This document shows positions 16,518 to 26,400 of a stretch of DNA of 33,471 nt, one piece after another. Source of the DNA: JBCCQH01 sp039024435 (GTDB lineage: Bacteria > Bacteroidota > Bacteroidia > J057 > JADKCL01); the NCBI GenBank assembly GCA_039024435.1, contig JBCCQH010000091.1, positions 1 through 33,471 on the forward strand, given 5' to 3'. Within the stretch, counting starts at the first letter, position 1; every line of letters begins with the position of its first letter. Both the position numbers and the translations under genes were made by a program. The notes below the pieces were generated by a model. That model had not been told where the DNA came from, ran no database searches, and was given only the letters and a program-made list of their open reading frames with translations.

Positions 16518-19500
16518 ATGAATAATTCCCGCACCGATCGCAGTACACTCAAGGGCTACTTTGTCAAGAATGCGGTCCCCACCCAGCAACAGTTTGCCGA
16601 ACTGATCGATTCCGGCATCAACCTGGCCGAAGATGGCCTCACCAAGGATGTCGACGCCAGCTTGTGCGTGCAGGCGTCCCGCCGCCAGGAGCAGAGCATC
16701 ATTGACCTGTACCGGGACTTTACGACCCTGAAGCCGGTCTGGCGCTACGAAATGAACCCCCTCCGCACGCCGGGGGATCCCGGAAGCAGCAACCCCGGCC
16801 TGGCCCTGCGTGACGACCACGCGCGCATGCGGCTCTACCTCCAGGAGGATGAGCCGCTGGCCGGGATCGGGACCCTGGACCCGAAAGCGGCTCTGCAAAT
16901 CGTCGCTCCGCTGGACGAACTGCGGACCGTGGGCAGTGGCAGTGCCGCGACCCAGGAAGCGTGGAGCTATCTGGGGCTGGCCACTGAGCGCCGGATCGCC
17001 CTGGAACTGGGAGAAAATGGCGCCGGCAAAATCGGCAGCCTGAAACTGAACGGCTCCCGGTCCAATGAGTTTGCCTTTTTGCGGCCGGGTGACGGCAGCG
17101 TGTACCTGGATGCGACCGGCGGGGACTACTACCTCAACTTTGATGCGGACGTGCGCCGGCTCAATCCGGCGACCCTCCACCTCGCCGCCGCCGACGGCAG
17201 TGAGCACGTGCGCCTGGCGACCGACGGGGCGTCGTGGTTTACCGGCGGCTCGGTGGGGATCGGGACTGCGACCCCGGATGCTGGACTTCAAGTGGCGGTG
17301 AGCGGTGCGAACGGAGACAATTATGAAAGCCTGGCGCCGAAGCTGGCGCTGCGCTTGGGCTCGGATTCCACAGTGGGCGCGATGGCGCTGCAGGGCGGAA
17401 CGGCGGAAACGCGGGTATTTGCCCACGGCCACGCCGGAATGCTGCACCTGGACAGCTCCACCGGCGAGTACCACCTGAACCAAAGCGACGTTTCCGAGGG
17501 AAAAGCCGGCCAATTGCACTTGGGAGATGCCACCGGAGCCAGCGCGCTGACCCTGCGCACCGACGGTCACAGTCATTTTGCCCAGCCGGTGAGCATTGGC
17601 ACGGAAACCAATGCTGCCTTGCTCCACCTGAACGTGGCTGTGCCGGGGGCGCTCCAAGGCAAAACCGAAGGCATCCGCATCGAAAGTGGCGGAAATGGGC
17701 ATCTGGACTTGACCCACGACAGCATTTCCAGTTCGGGGCCCTTGCGCCTGCAACCCGATGGCGGCGAAATCCGCTTTGGGGGCTCACTGGACGTGGAGGA
17801 GCGGCTGACCTTTGACCAAGACGAGTATCCGGGGCAATTCTTCCTCGAACGCGAGGTGAGCGAAGGCTACCTGCAAATCGGAGCGCAGAACGGCGTCCAA
17901 CTGCTCAATACCGGACCAGCAACCCCGGAAGGCTACCAGGATTTCCTGGTCCTCGCCACCAGTGATAACTTTGCCCGCCTGGGCATGGACCGTGACCACT
18001 TAGGGATCCGGATCAATGAGCAGCGGCCGTTTTCCATCATGCGCGACGGCCAAGTATTGATCAACCAGGACAAACCGCTCGACTCGCCGCTGGCGGTGCG
18101 GGGGCGGATCGACCTGACCGGATTGAGCGATTACACCACGTATAAGCGCTCCTACGAATTGTCCGAATGGATTGGGCAAAACCAATTTGACAGCGCCGCC
18201 GAGCTGGTGCTGACCTCGATTGAAAGTGAAGTAGCCATCGCCACCAAAGGCGAGCACGGCGGCAAAAGCACGCTTACCCTGGCTGTTTTTGAAGGAAATG
18301 CCGACTACGCCGAGCGCTTCCAACTCGAACTGGCCGCTTCCGATCCCCAAAACCTGCGCTGGACCTACCGCAACGGCGCGGTAGGTCCAAATCACTCCCA
18401 CACCTCCTCGGAGTCCGACGATTGGCGGGCCCTAGAATTCGATGCCGAAATGCGGCGCACGGGAATCGGCCGGGGCCAACCAGCGGTCGCGCTGGATGTC
18501 GAGGGCGCGGGCGATCCCGATTTTGGCGTGCAGCTCCTGGTACGGGAATCGAGCGACTCCCAAGGCCGCAACAACTCCGGCGCGAGCGGTGCCGCCATCG
18601 GATTTACCTCACCCCACTTTCAACACCCCAACTTCCAGCACTACGATTACTTCGATATCGGTGCGCCCGGGTCAGGGCCGGAGTCTTCTTCCCCGCACGA
18701 AGAACTCCCGGTGATCGGCTACGTCGGGCTTCAGCACACCCATACTTCGCCGAACCAACCGGAAACCGAATCTACGCGCCTGGAAATCGCCACGCGGTAC
18801 GACTTGCCAATCGATTTTCGGATCAATGGTTCCTCCTTGCTGCACCTGCATGCGGAGGGCCAATCCGGCGCGATTGAGGTCGGACAGTCCGCCGCTCTCC
18901 GTGAACCGGGGGCGCCCGACTTGACCTTCCGTGTCCATCCCCAGGCCCAGTTCCTCGGCGAGGTCAAACTGGAATCCGGCCTGGAAGTCCAAACCGGCAC
19001 GGCGAACTTCAAGCAAGCTTTGGTAGTGGAGGGAGCCGGGCAAATGAATGGTGGGCTGCAACTCAACGGCGATTTCCACGCTTACGACGCGGCGGTACTG
19101 CACCAAGGCCTGTCGGTCACCGACGCTACCACCCTCAACGGCGATGCGACCGTAACCGGGGTACTTACCGCCAGTGGGCGGCTCGACGCCAGCTCCACGG
19201 TCAATTTGAACGACGGCGTCACCGTCAATGGCACCGCCAATCTAAACGGCGCCGCCGTGGTCACCGGCACGCTCGACGTCACCGGCAATACCCAGCTTCA
19301 AGCCGGCCTCAACGTGGTCGGTTCGGCCAACTTCGGCGAGCAGGTCACCGTAGCTGCATTTACCGCAAATGCCGGCACCAACCTCAACGGCAACACCATC
19401 TTCCGGGGCGATCTCACCGCCAACGAGCCCGCAACCTTTGCGAAAACCCTCTCGGTCAACGGAGCATTCTCCGCCCTGGGCAGCGCGACATTTGCCCAAG

Positions 19501-20663
19501 GAATGGCCGTGACCGGGACCACTACCCTGAACGGCGCTGCCGCCATCAATGGCCAGTTCAACGCCAACGCCATCGTCAACCTCAACGGCAACACCAACAT
19601 CAGCGGAAACCTGCAAGCCATCGAGAACTCAGTTTTCCGCAAAGAATTGGCGGTAGAAGGGGTGCTCCGGGCCAAATCCGCAGCGGAAATGCAGGGCGCA
19701 CTCAGCGTCACCGGCCCAACCCAACTGAACGGGACGACCACGCTGAACGGTCCCCTGAATGCCACCCAGGCAGCCGACTTCGCCAAAGACGTGCGGATCA
19801 GCGGGGCCTTTTTCCTCACCGGGGAAGCCATCCTCAACAGCATCCAGACCTCGGGACCGACCTTCCTCAACGGCGATCTCATCGCCAATGCGACCACCGA
19901 CCTCGGCGTCACCAACATTGGCGGTTTGCTGACTGCCACCCAGGACGCCAACTTCGGCAAGGCGGTCACCATAACCGGCCCCCTGAACGCCGCCGGAGGG
20001 GCGAACTTCGGGAGTGACATCCGCGTCAACGGTGCCTTTAGCTCGGGCGAGGCCGCCTGTACCGCTTTCGACAATTCCGGCCCCACTTACCTCGGAGGTT
20101 CTCTGGATACCTCGGGACCGGCCACCTTTGCCGGGACACTGACCGCCCGCGAAGCGGCGGCATTCACCAAAGATGTCACCATCAACGGCGAATTGAGCAC
20201 CGCCCAGCCCTTCATTGCGATCGGCGAAGACACCCTGGACCTCAGCGGTGCCGATCCCAGCCAGTGCCACGCGGTCACCCTCACTGACCTTTCCCAACGG
20301 GCGGGTATCCTGGAACTGGAAATCTGGCACGGGCGCGACTTCTACGCCCGGATGAAGGTCTTTCCCGGCAGTGCCAATGGCCACCTGGACTTCCGCGAAA
20401 TCGAAATCTTCCAGAGCGGAGATCGCTACGTAGCCGGGTTCGAATCTTCGGCGACCAGCGCCAAGCATGTCCTTTGGCTCAAAGGCGGCACCACCTACCA
20501 ATTTCGAGCCAGCGACAAAATGCGCCTCTCCGCCGGACTGGCTGCGTCCATCCCCGGGGATGCTACCGTGGACCTTCCCGCCAGCGGATCGGACTACGAC
20601 CACGACAACGTCCACCTCCGCCGGGGAGCGGTCGCCCAAGACCGATTTGTCTCCTTCGCTTAA
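16518..20663 (+). CDS. fibre-like repeat protein (tail fibre candidate)
   Basis: A 1381-aa protein starting at 16518 (MNNSRTDRSTLKGYFVKNA); a TTG 18 bases upstream is possible but lies in repeat sequence. The N-terminal RSTLKGYF...PTQQQFAELIDSGIN block (residues ~7-40) is a recurring anchor in Bacteroidota tail-like loci. IGT-x-x-P-x-x-x-L-x-V stalk motifs occur at ~115 (GIGTLDPKAALQIV), ~247 (GIGTATPDAGLQV), ~358 (SIGTETNAALLHLNV) and ~648. Residues ~830-1230 are a long series of short repeats of the type LNGxxTVTGxL (e.g. NLNGAAVVTGTLDVTG), predicted to form a beta-solenoid rod. The last ~150 residues (LELEIWHGRDFYARMKVFPG on) are non-repetitive and could be the receptor-binding tip. It sits where Afp12/Afp13 genes lie in other loci. 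Confidence 0.88.
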   Translation: MNNSRTDRSTLKGYFVKNAVPTQQQFAELIDSGINLAEDGLTKDVDASLCVQASRRQEQSIIDLYRDFTTLKPVWRYEMNPLRTPGDPGSSNPGLALRDDHARMRLYLQEDEPLAGIGTLDPKAALQIVAPLDELRTVGSGSAATQEAWSYLGLATERRIALELGENGAGKIGSLKLNGSRSNEFAFLRPGDGSVYLDATGGDYYLNFDADVRRLNPATLHLAAADGSEHVRLATDGASWFTGGSVGIGTATPDAGLQVAVSGANGDNYESLAPKLALRLGSDSTVGAMALQGGTAETRVFAHGHAGMLHLDSSTGEYHLNQSDVSEGKAGQLHLGDATGASALTLRTDGHSHFAQPVSIGTETNAALLHLNVAVPGALQGKTEGIRIESGGNGHLDLTHDSISSSGPLRLQPDGGEIRFGGSLDVEERLTFDQDEYPGQFFLEREVSEGYLQIGAQNGVQLLNTGPATPEGYQDFLVLATSDNFARLGMDRDHLGIRINEQRPFSIMRDGQVLINQDKPLDSPLAVRGRIDLTGLSDYTTYKRSYELSEWIGQNQFDSAAELVLTSIESEVAIATKGEHGGKSTLTLAVFEGNADYAERFQLELAASDPQNLRWTYRNGAVGPNHSHTSSESDDWRALEFDAEMRRTGIGRGQPAVALDVEGAGDPDFGVQLLVRESSDSQGRNNSGASGAAIGFTSPHFQHPNFQHYDYFDIGAPGSGPESSSPHEELPVIGYVGLQHTHTSPNQPETESTRLEIATRYDLPIDFRINGSSLLHLHAEGQSGAIEVGQSAALREPGAPDLTFRVHPQAQFLGEVKLESGLEVQTGTANFKQALVVEGAGQMNGGLQLNGDFHAYDAAVLHQGLSVTDATTLNGDATVTGVLTASGRLDASSTVNLNDGVTVNGTANLNGAAVVTGTLDVTGNTQLQAGLNVVGSANFGEQVTVAAFTANAGTNLNGNTIFRGDLTANEPATFAKTLSVNGAFSALGSATFAQGMAVTGTTTLNGAAAINGQFNANAIVNLNGNTNISGNLQAIENSVFRKELAVEGVLRAKSAAEMQGALSVTGPTQLNGTTTLNGPLNATQAADFAKDVRISGAFFLTGEAILNSIQTSGPTFLNGDLIANATTDLGVTNIGGLLTATQDANFGKAVTITGPLNAAGGANFGSDIRVNGAFSSGEAACTAFDNSGPTYLGGSLDTSGPATFAGTLTAREAAAFTKDVTINGELSTAQPFIAIGEDTLDLSGADPSQCHAVTLTDLSQRAGILELEIWHGRDFYARMKVFPGSANGHLDFREIEIFQSGDRYVAGFESSATSAKHVLWLKGGTTYQFRASDKMRLSAGLAASIPGDATVDLPASGSDYDHDNVHLRRGAVAQDRFVSFA

Positions 20664-20702
20664 ATCCGTTTTTGACCATTTGCCACCCTTCAATCCCGAT
20701 CC

Positions 20703-23408
20703 ATGAACAACCCGATCACCATCAACAACGATCCCTATCCGCATCCGGCGATGGAATTCGAGGGACTGGTGAAAGAAGCCCTCGAAGTGCTGCACGCCAC
20801 CAGTGGCAACCGCTGGACGGACTTTAACCAGCACGATCCGGGCCTGACCCTGCTGGAACAGCTTTCCTACGTCCTTACCGATCTCAGTTACCGGATCAAT
20901 TACGACATCGAGGACCACCTGGCCAGCCGGGGCGGGGCCGGACAAAAAGCCCTGGCGCGACCGGCGGACATTTTGCCCACCCGCCCGGTCACGCTGCGCG
21001 ACTTTCGCAAGTTGGTGCTGGACATCCCAGGGGTGCGCAACGCCTGGATCGAGCCGGCTTCATTTCCCGTCACCAAGGTCTTCTACAATGCCCAGCGGAA
21101 GCGGATCGACCTGATCAATTCGGAAGCTTCGGAGCAAATCAAGCTGAAAGGGCTGTACCGCGCCTTTATCGACCTGGCGGATCCGGATGCCATCGAGGTG
21201 CTCGATACCGTACAGCAAGTGCTCATGCAAAACCGCAACCTGGGCGAAGACTTCCTGGAAGTCTTGCCCCTGCCCGCCCAACCGGTCATCATCGACGTGG
21301 ACGTGGAAGTGGGCCGGGTGGAAGATTTGCAGACCTTAACCGACACGATATTTGACCGGATCGCCCAGTTCATTTCCCCGGAAATCACCTTTTTCACCTT
21401 GCAGCAAATGCGGGGACGCGGCCTGCGGATCGACGAAATATTTGACGGGCCACCGCTGCGCCACGGCTTCATCGACGACGCCGAACTGGACGACTTCCAG
21501 CGCAAAAGCGAACTGCGGAGCTCGGATCTGATTCAGGTGCTCATGGACATTGAAGGGATCAATGCGGTACGCCGGATCAGTATGATGACCAAAGGCACAC
21601 CGCCGGAGCGCTGGGTGCTCAAACTCGACGACCGGAAATCACCGCGGCTGGACCGCAAAGATTCCCGTTTGCGCATTTTCCGGGACAATCTGGAAGCCGG
21701 CACCTTTCTGCCCGCCGCCACGCCCCCGCCGCCCGTGCCCCGGCCTGAACTCCGCGAATGGCAACGCGACCTCGTACAGGAATTGCGGCGGGACCGCCAC
21801 CCAGAGATCTATTCTTCTTTCCAGTACCACTTCCCGGCGACCTACGGCCTGGGGGCCGATGTCCTTTCCCACTCCGTGGGTAACCGCCGCCGGGCTCAAG
21901 TCCAGCAATTTCGAGGATTTCTCCTGCTTTTCGAACAAATTCTGGCAAATTATTTCCGACAAACCGCTCACGTCGGGGAGCTGTTTTCTTTCGAAGGTAA
22001 CGGCATTCGGACCCAATTTTCGCAATCGCTGCTCGAAGTCGTTCCCGGCGCCTTGTCCCTGCTCACCCCGGACCTGCCGATTCACCGGCTGGTCCAGGCG
22101 GACCACCAGCTTCACGCCTCGGTTATTCCGCCCATGCCCCGGGTTGGGGAAGTGGTGGAACTGCGGCGCGACGGTGCCGTGCTGGGCGAATACGTTGTGC
22201 AGGGCGTGGACGACCAGGGTTTTTTCATCGATCTCGACCGGAGCTTGTTGGGCCGCGGCGGGGCTTTGACCTGGCGGAGCACCCCCGAATCCTACGCCAC
22301 TTGGCTGGCCAATCTCACCGAGGACGTGCCCGCAGCGCGGGTCCGGAAAAACCGCTTGCTGAATCACCTGCTGGCGCGCTTTTCCGAGGACCTGTCCGAG
22401 TACACCCTGCTGCTCAACCGCCTGGAAACCGATTCTCCCGGTCCCTTGCAGCGGGCCATTGACGACAAACTCGCCTATCTGCGGGCCTACATGCCGATCA
22501 GCCGTACCCGCGCGGGAGCATTTGACTACCACCGAGACCACTCCGATCCGGAAAATTCGCCCGGCTACCTGAAGCGTGTCGCGGGAAAATTGGGGTTTCG
22601 CAACTACGGCCAGCGAGACCTCACCGGAGCCAGCATGTCCTGGATGCGCCAACACTGGATCGCTGAGCAACGCGCCATCGATGCGATGATCCCGCTGCTC
22701 GACCAGCCAAGCAACTACCGCTACAATTCGGATTCCGGGCGGTTCTACCTCGAAATCCCCGTGCTCCCGGAAGTCATGTGGCCGGTCACCAAGACCACCT
22801 ATCCCCCGGAAGCGCGGGAAAGCCAGATCGCGACATTTGTGGCGGAATGGGCGGACATCAGCGACGGGCAGGAAGGGTTCCACCTGATCGAACACATCCT
22901 GCTGCGTCCCCGGTCCGTCGATAAGGAACTGGGCTACCACGTGATTCCCTTTACCCGGATCATTCAGGGCTGGGAGCTGGCGGGCTCCGGGGGCAAATTC
23001 ATCGCTTACGATCCCCTGCACGGCCTTTCTGAAGGCGAGATCATCGTGATCCACCACGAGGACTGGCAGCTCAATGGACTGGATACGGTGGAAGTCGCGG
23101 TCAGCAATGTCACCCAGGACACCTTCGAAATCGCGGTGGCCCGCATGGAGAAAGACGGCCGTCCCTATTACTGGATTCGGAAACAACAACGCCGCGATCC
23201 TTACTCCTTACAGATGACGGTCATGCTCCCCACTTGGCCCCGCCGCTTCCGCGATCCAGCCTTCCGGCTGCTCGTGGAAAAAACCTTGCGCGCCGAAGCC
23301 CCGGCCCACCTCAAGGTCTACCTGCAATGGATGGGACCGGCCCGCATGGAAGAATTTGAAAAATGTTATGTCACCTGGCTCGAAACCATCAGCCAAATTC
23401 CTGAATAG
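20703..23408 (+). CDS. baseplate wedge protein (Afp12/Pvc12-like)
   Basis: A 901-aa protein. Its N-terminus contains TSGNRWTDFNQHDPGLTLLE (~36-55) followed by QLSYVLTDLSYRINYDIEDHL, the aspartate-rich motif typical of baseplate assembly proteins. Next come segments resembling J-type wedge strands (LRDFRKLVLDIPGVRNAWIE). The central and C-terminal parts (HLIEHILLRPRSVDKELGY; VMLPTWPRRFRDPAFRLLVE) are shared among large Bacteroidota eCIS proteins as I remember them. Its place between the fibre gene and the TMP gene matches the Afp12/Pvc12 slot, which forms the peripheral wedge that carries fibres. No enzymatic motif is seen. Confidence 0.78.
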   Translation: MNNPITINNDPYPHPAMEFEGLVKEALEVLHATSGNRWTDFNQHDPGLTLLEQLSYVLTDLSYRINYDIEDHLASRGGAGQKALARPADILPTRPVTLRDFRKLVLDIPGVRNAWIEPASFPVTKVFYNAQRKRIDLINSEASEQIKLKGLYRAFIDLADPDAIEVLDTVQQVLMQNRNLGEDFLEVLPLPAQPVIIDVDVEVGRVEDLQTLTDTIFDRIAQFISPEITFFTLQQMRGRGLRIDEIFDGPPLRHGFIDDAELDDFQRKSELRSSDLIQVLMDIEGINAVRRISMMTKGTPPERWVLKLDDRKSPRLDRKDSRLRIFRDNLEAGTFLPAATPPPPVPRPELREWQRDLVQELRRDRHPEIYSSFQYHFPATYGLGADVLSHSVGNRRRAQVQQFRGFLLLFEQILANYFRQTAHVGELFSFEGNGIRTQFSQSLLEVVPGALSLLTPDLPIHRLVQADHQLHASVIPPMPRVGEVVELRRDGAVLGEYVVQGVDDQGFFIDLDRSLLGRGGALTWRSTPESYATWLANLTEDVPAARVRKNRLLNHLLARFSEDLSEYTLLLNRLETDSPGPLQRAIDDKLAYLRAYMPISRTRAGAFDYHRDHSDPENSPGYLKRVAGKLGFRNYGQRDLTGASMSWMRQHWIAEQRAIDAMIPLLDQPSNYRYNSDSGRFYLEIPVLPEVMWPVTKTTYPPEARESQIATFVAEWADISDGQEGFHLIEHILLRPRSVDKELGYHVIPFTRIIQGWELAGSGGKFIAYDPLHGLSEGEIIVIHHEDWQLNGLDTVEVAVSNVTQDTFEIAVARMEKDGRPYYWIRKQQRRDPYSLQMTVMLPTWPRRFRDPAFRLLVEKTLRAEAPAHLKVYLQWMGPARMEEFEKCYVTWLETISQIPE

Positions 23409-23411
23409 CAA

Positions 23412-26400
23412 ATGTCTACGAACCATTTTCCCTTCCGTCATTCCCGGGATGAACTCATTCAGATCGCCCCCCACCTGATCCCCGATCCGCTGCCGGACGT
23501 ACCGGTCAAACCGGAAAATTACCGCCCGGTATTGAGTACCGAATGGTTGGCGGTCGGCTCGGTCGAACCCGACGAACGGGCCAGCATTTTCATCGATCAC
23601 AGCCAGCGTGGGGTGGAGTACCAACTCTACACCGAAGCCGGCGACCCGATTGGGGAGCCGGTGCTCGGCAATTGCGCGCGCATCGAGTTGGAGACGGCTC
23701 CCCTGCCCCAGCGGCCGGATGCGGAGTGGTACGAATTCTTCATTCTAGCTTGCCAGCCTTCCACCGGGGTCGAAATCAAGCTCAAGACTTTAATCTGGAT
23801 CAATGCCGGGGACATCGATGGGGTCGATCCCCGACCGGAATCTTTGGCGCTGCTTTACAACACGCCCTTTCGGGTGCTCATTCCGGACAGCCAGCCGGAT
23901 CTCCGATGGGAATTGCGGCGGGGTTCCGGCGAATCGGTCAGCGCGGCGGTGACCGCCCCCGAGGACGGCGGCGACGTCAATCTGGAATCGGTCAATCTCC
24001 CGGAAAATGAGGTCTTGGTGATCCACGTGTTCAACCTCAAAAACGAGCGGGAAAAGCCGCTGACCCAAACCCAAGACGTCAAGGTCTACCCCAATCCAGC
24101 CTTGACCTGGAACATCGATGAGCCACCGGACTACGCCGAATACGACGGCACCATCGACCTCTACATCGAAGCCTCACAATCTTCGGTTCGCTACCAGTTG
24201 ATGGAACGCAAATCGGGGGCCTACACCTTTCCAAGTGGTGATCCGGTGCGCGGAACCGGCGGCCGCATCCGGTTGACTTCGGGCCGATTGCGTGACATCG
24301 CTTTTGTCCGGGTACAAGCCACCAAGATCGACGGCCAACTGGTCAACTTCCTGAACGGTGAACTCCGCATCAAAGTCGCCCCCGATCCTACGCTGGCGGT
24401 TGAGCCGGCCGAACAGATCATTCCCTACGCGGCCCAGGCGCAGATTACCTTGCCGGAACCGCAACCGGACACGGCTTACTTTTTGCACTGCGGCGACGGC
24501 GTACCGATCAGCGACACCGTCTTGGCCACCGGTGATCCGATTGTCCTGACCTCGGTAGCGCGGCAGGAAGACTGTGTGGTGATCGTCCGGGCGGAGCGGG
24601 AGCAAATTCAAAACGATCTCCACGCCCGGCCGAAGGTCCTCGTGGAGCCGAATTACGAACTGGAGGTGGAATTGCCGGAGGAATACTTCCTGCGCGTCGA
24701 CGGAACTCGAATCCTGATCCACGCTACCCAGGAGAGTGTACACTACTCCCTGTTTAAGGTTCCTTCGGCGTTTGGCGCCCGGGAACAAGCGCCCATCGCG
24801 GCGGAGGCTCAGTCCGGAAACGGGGGCACCCTCGCCTTGCAAACCGATCGTCTCCCCGCCGACCAGTACCGCTTTGTGGTCCGGGCGGCCAAAGCCCACA
24901 GCCAGGGCGATCTCACCGAGCAGATCGACTTTGCGGTCAGCATCCGCCGGGACCTCGCAGTCAGTTGCAATCCACAGGAACTCGATTACAACCGGCCTTC
25001 TTTCCTGGACTTTGCCGAGCGCCAGCCCTTCATCGAGTACCGCATCGTGGACGAGGTAGGCCAGTTCCAAAGCGAACTCCTCGCCGCCACCGATCCGGCG
25101 ACCCAACTGCCCAGTTATCCGCTGCGTGAAGATACCTTGCTGCAAGTGTGGGCCAATCACACCCTTACCGACGTCGAAGCCTACCTTGCCTTTTCCCACC
25201 GGGCACTCATTGCTCCCAATCCGGACATCGAACTCAATGTCCCTACCCCCAACGTGCCCTTTGAAACCTCAGTTCGGATTGACCTCGACGGTGGACAGGC
25301 CAGCGTAACCTATCAAGTGAGCGGTCGTGCCCGAGTCCGGGGAAATTCTGCCCCCAATCCCGTCACCACCACCGTACAACCGACATCGGATGGCGCATTT
25401 TCCATTGAATTAGGTCCGGTCAAATGGCCCATGACGCTCTCTATCCTGGCCTTCAAAGCGCCGGAACGCCGACAACTGCCCTTGGGTGGGAATCCGGAGA
25501 TTGCTGCTTACCCCGATCTCAAGCAAACCGTGCAAGTAAAGATGCAACCGAATACCTACGGGGACAGCGCAGTGGTAGAGATCGCCGGATCAGACTGGGA
25601 TACCCAGTACCGGCTCTTGGGCGAAAACAACCAGCCGATCAGCAATACCGCGGCGACCCAGGCTCCGGCGCGGATCGAACTGCGCACCGAAGCCCTGCGC
25701 GAAGACTTCGCTGCCCGGGTGCAGGCCATTGGGCTGATCTCGGGGCTGACCGCCATCCTCGAACCGCGCGCCGAACTCGCAGTTCCGCCCAACCTGACCC
25801 TCGATGCCAAGCTGGTCAACCTCCCCTTTGCCCGGTTGCAGGGCGCGGAAATTGAAATCGTGGGAACCCAAGCCAGCGCGGAATACTACCTCGAAATGCG
25901 CGGCTACGAAGATTCCGGAAACTCCTCGGAGCCAACCCTATCCGAGGTGATTGCCGGCGGAGGCAATGTCAGCGTCCCAACCGGTGCTTTGCCACAGTTG
26001 CGTTACGAAATGCGGTGCATTGCCCGGAAAAAAGCCAATCGCCTGACCGGCTATCTTCCGAACACCATCGCATTTTTTGCCGGTGTCATGCTCCAAAACC
26101 AGGTCAACATCGACCGTTCGGTGCTGGAATACGGTGAAACAAGTACGCTGACGGTGGTAGCCCCCCAGCCCAATGCCTCTTATCGGCTGATCGGACGGGG
26201 AGGTGAACCCATCAGCGAGGTCATCTCCACCGGGGAAAATCCGGCGGACATCAAGCTCAAAAGTTATCCTCTCTACGAAGACGTGACGATCCGCGTCCAG
26301 GTAAACAATGCGATTTCGGATGCAGAAGCCTTGTTGGTCGAAGAAAAATCGGTGCTGGTCTACCCCAATCCCGATCTGAATCCAGTGCTGGAAATCGCCG

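Noticed and set aside
18990..20210. Repeats in the fibre gene as a DNA-level satellite or recombination array
   Set aside because: The repetition is mainly at the protein level with many synonymous differences; no long identical DNA units are visible.
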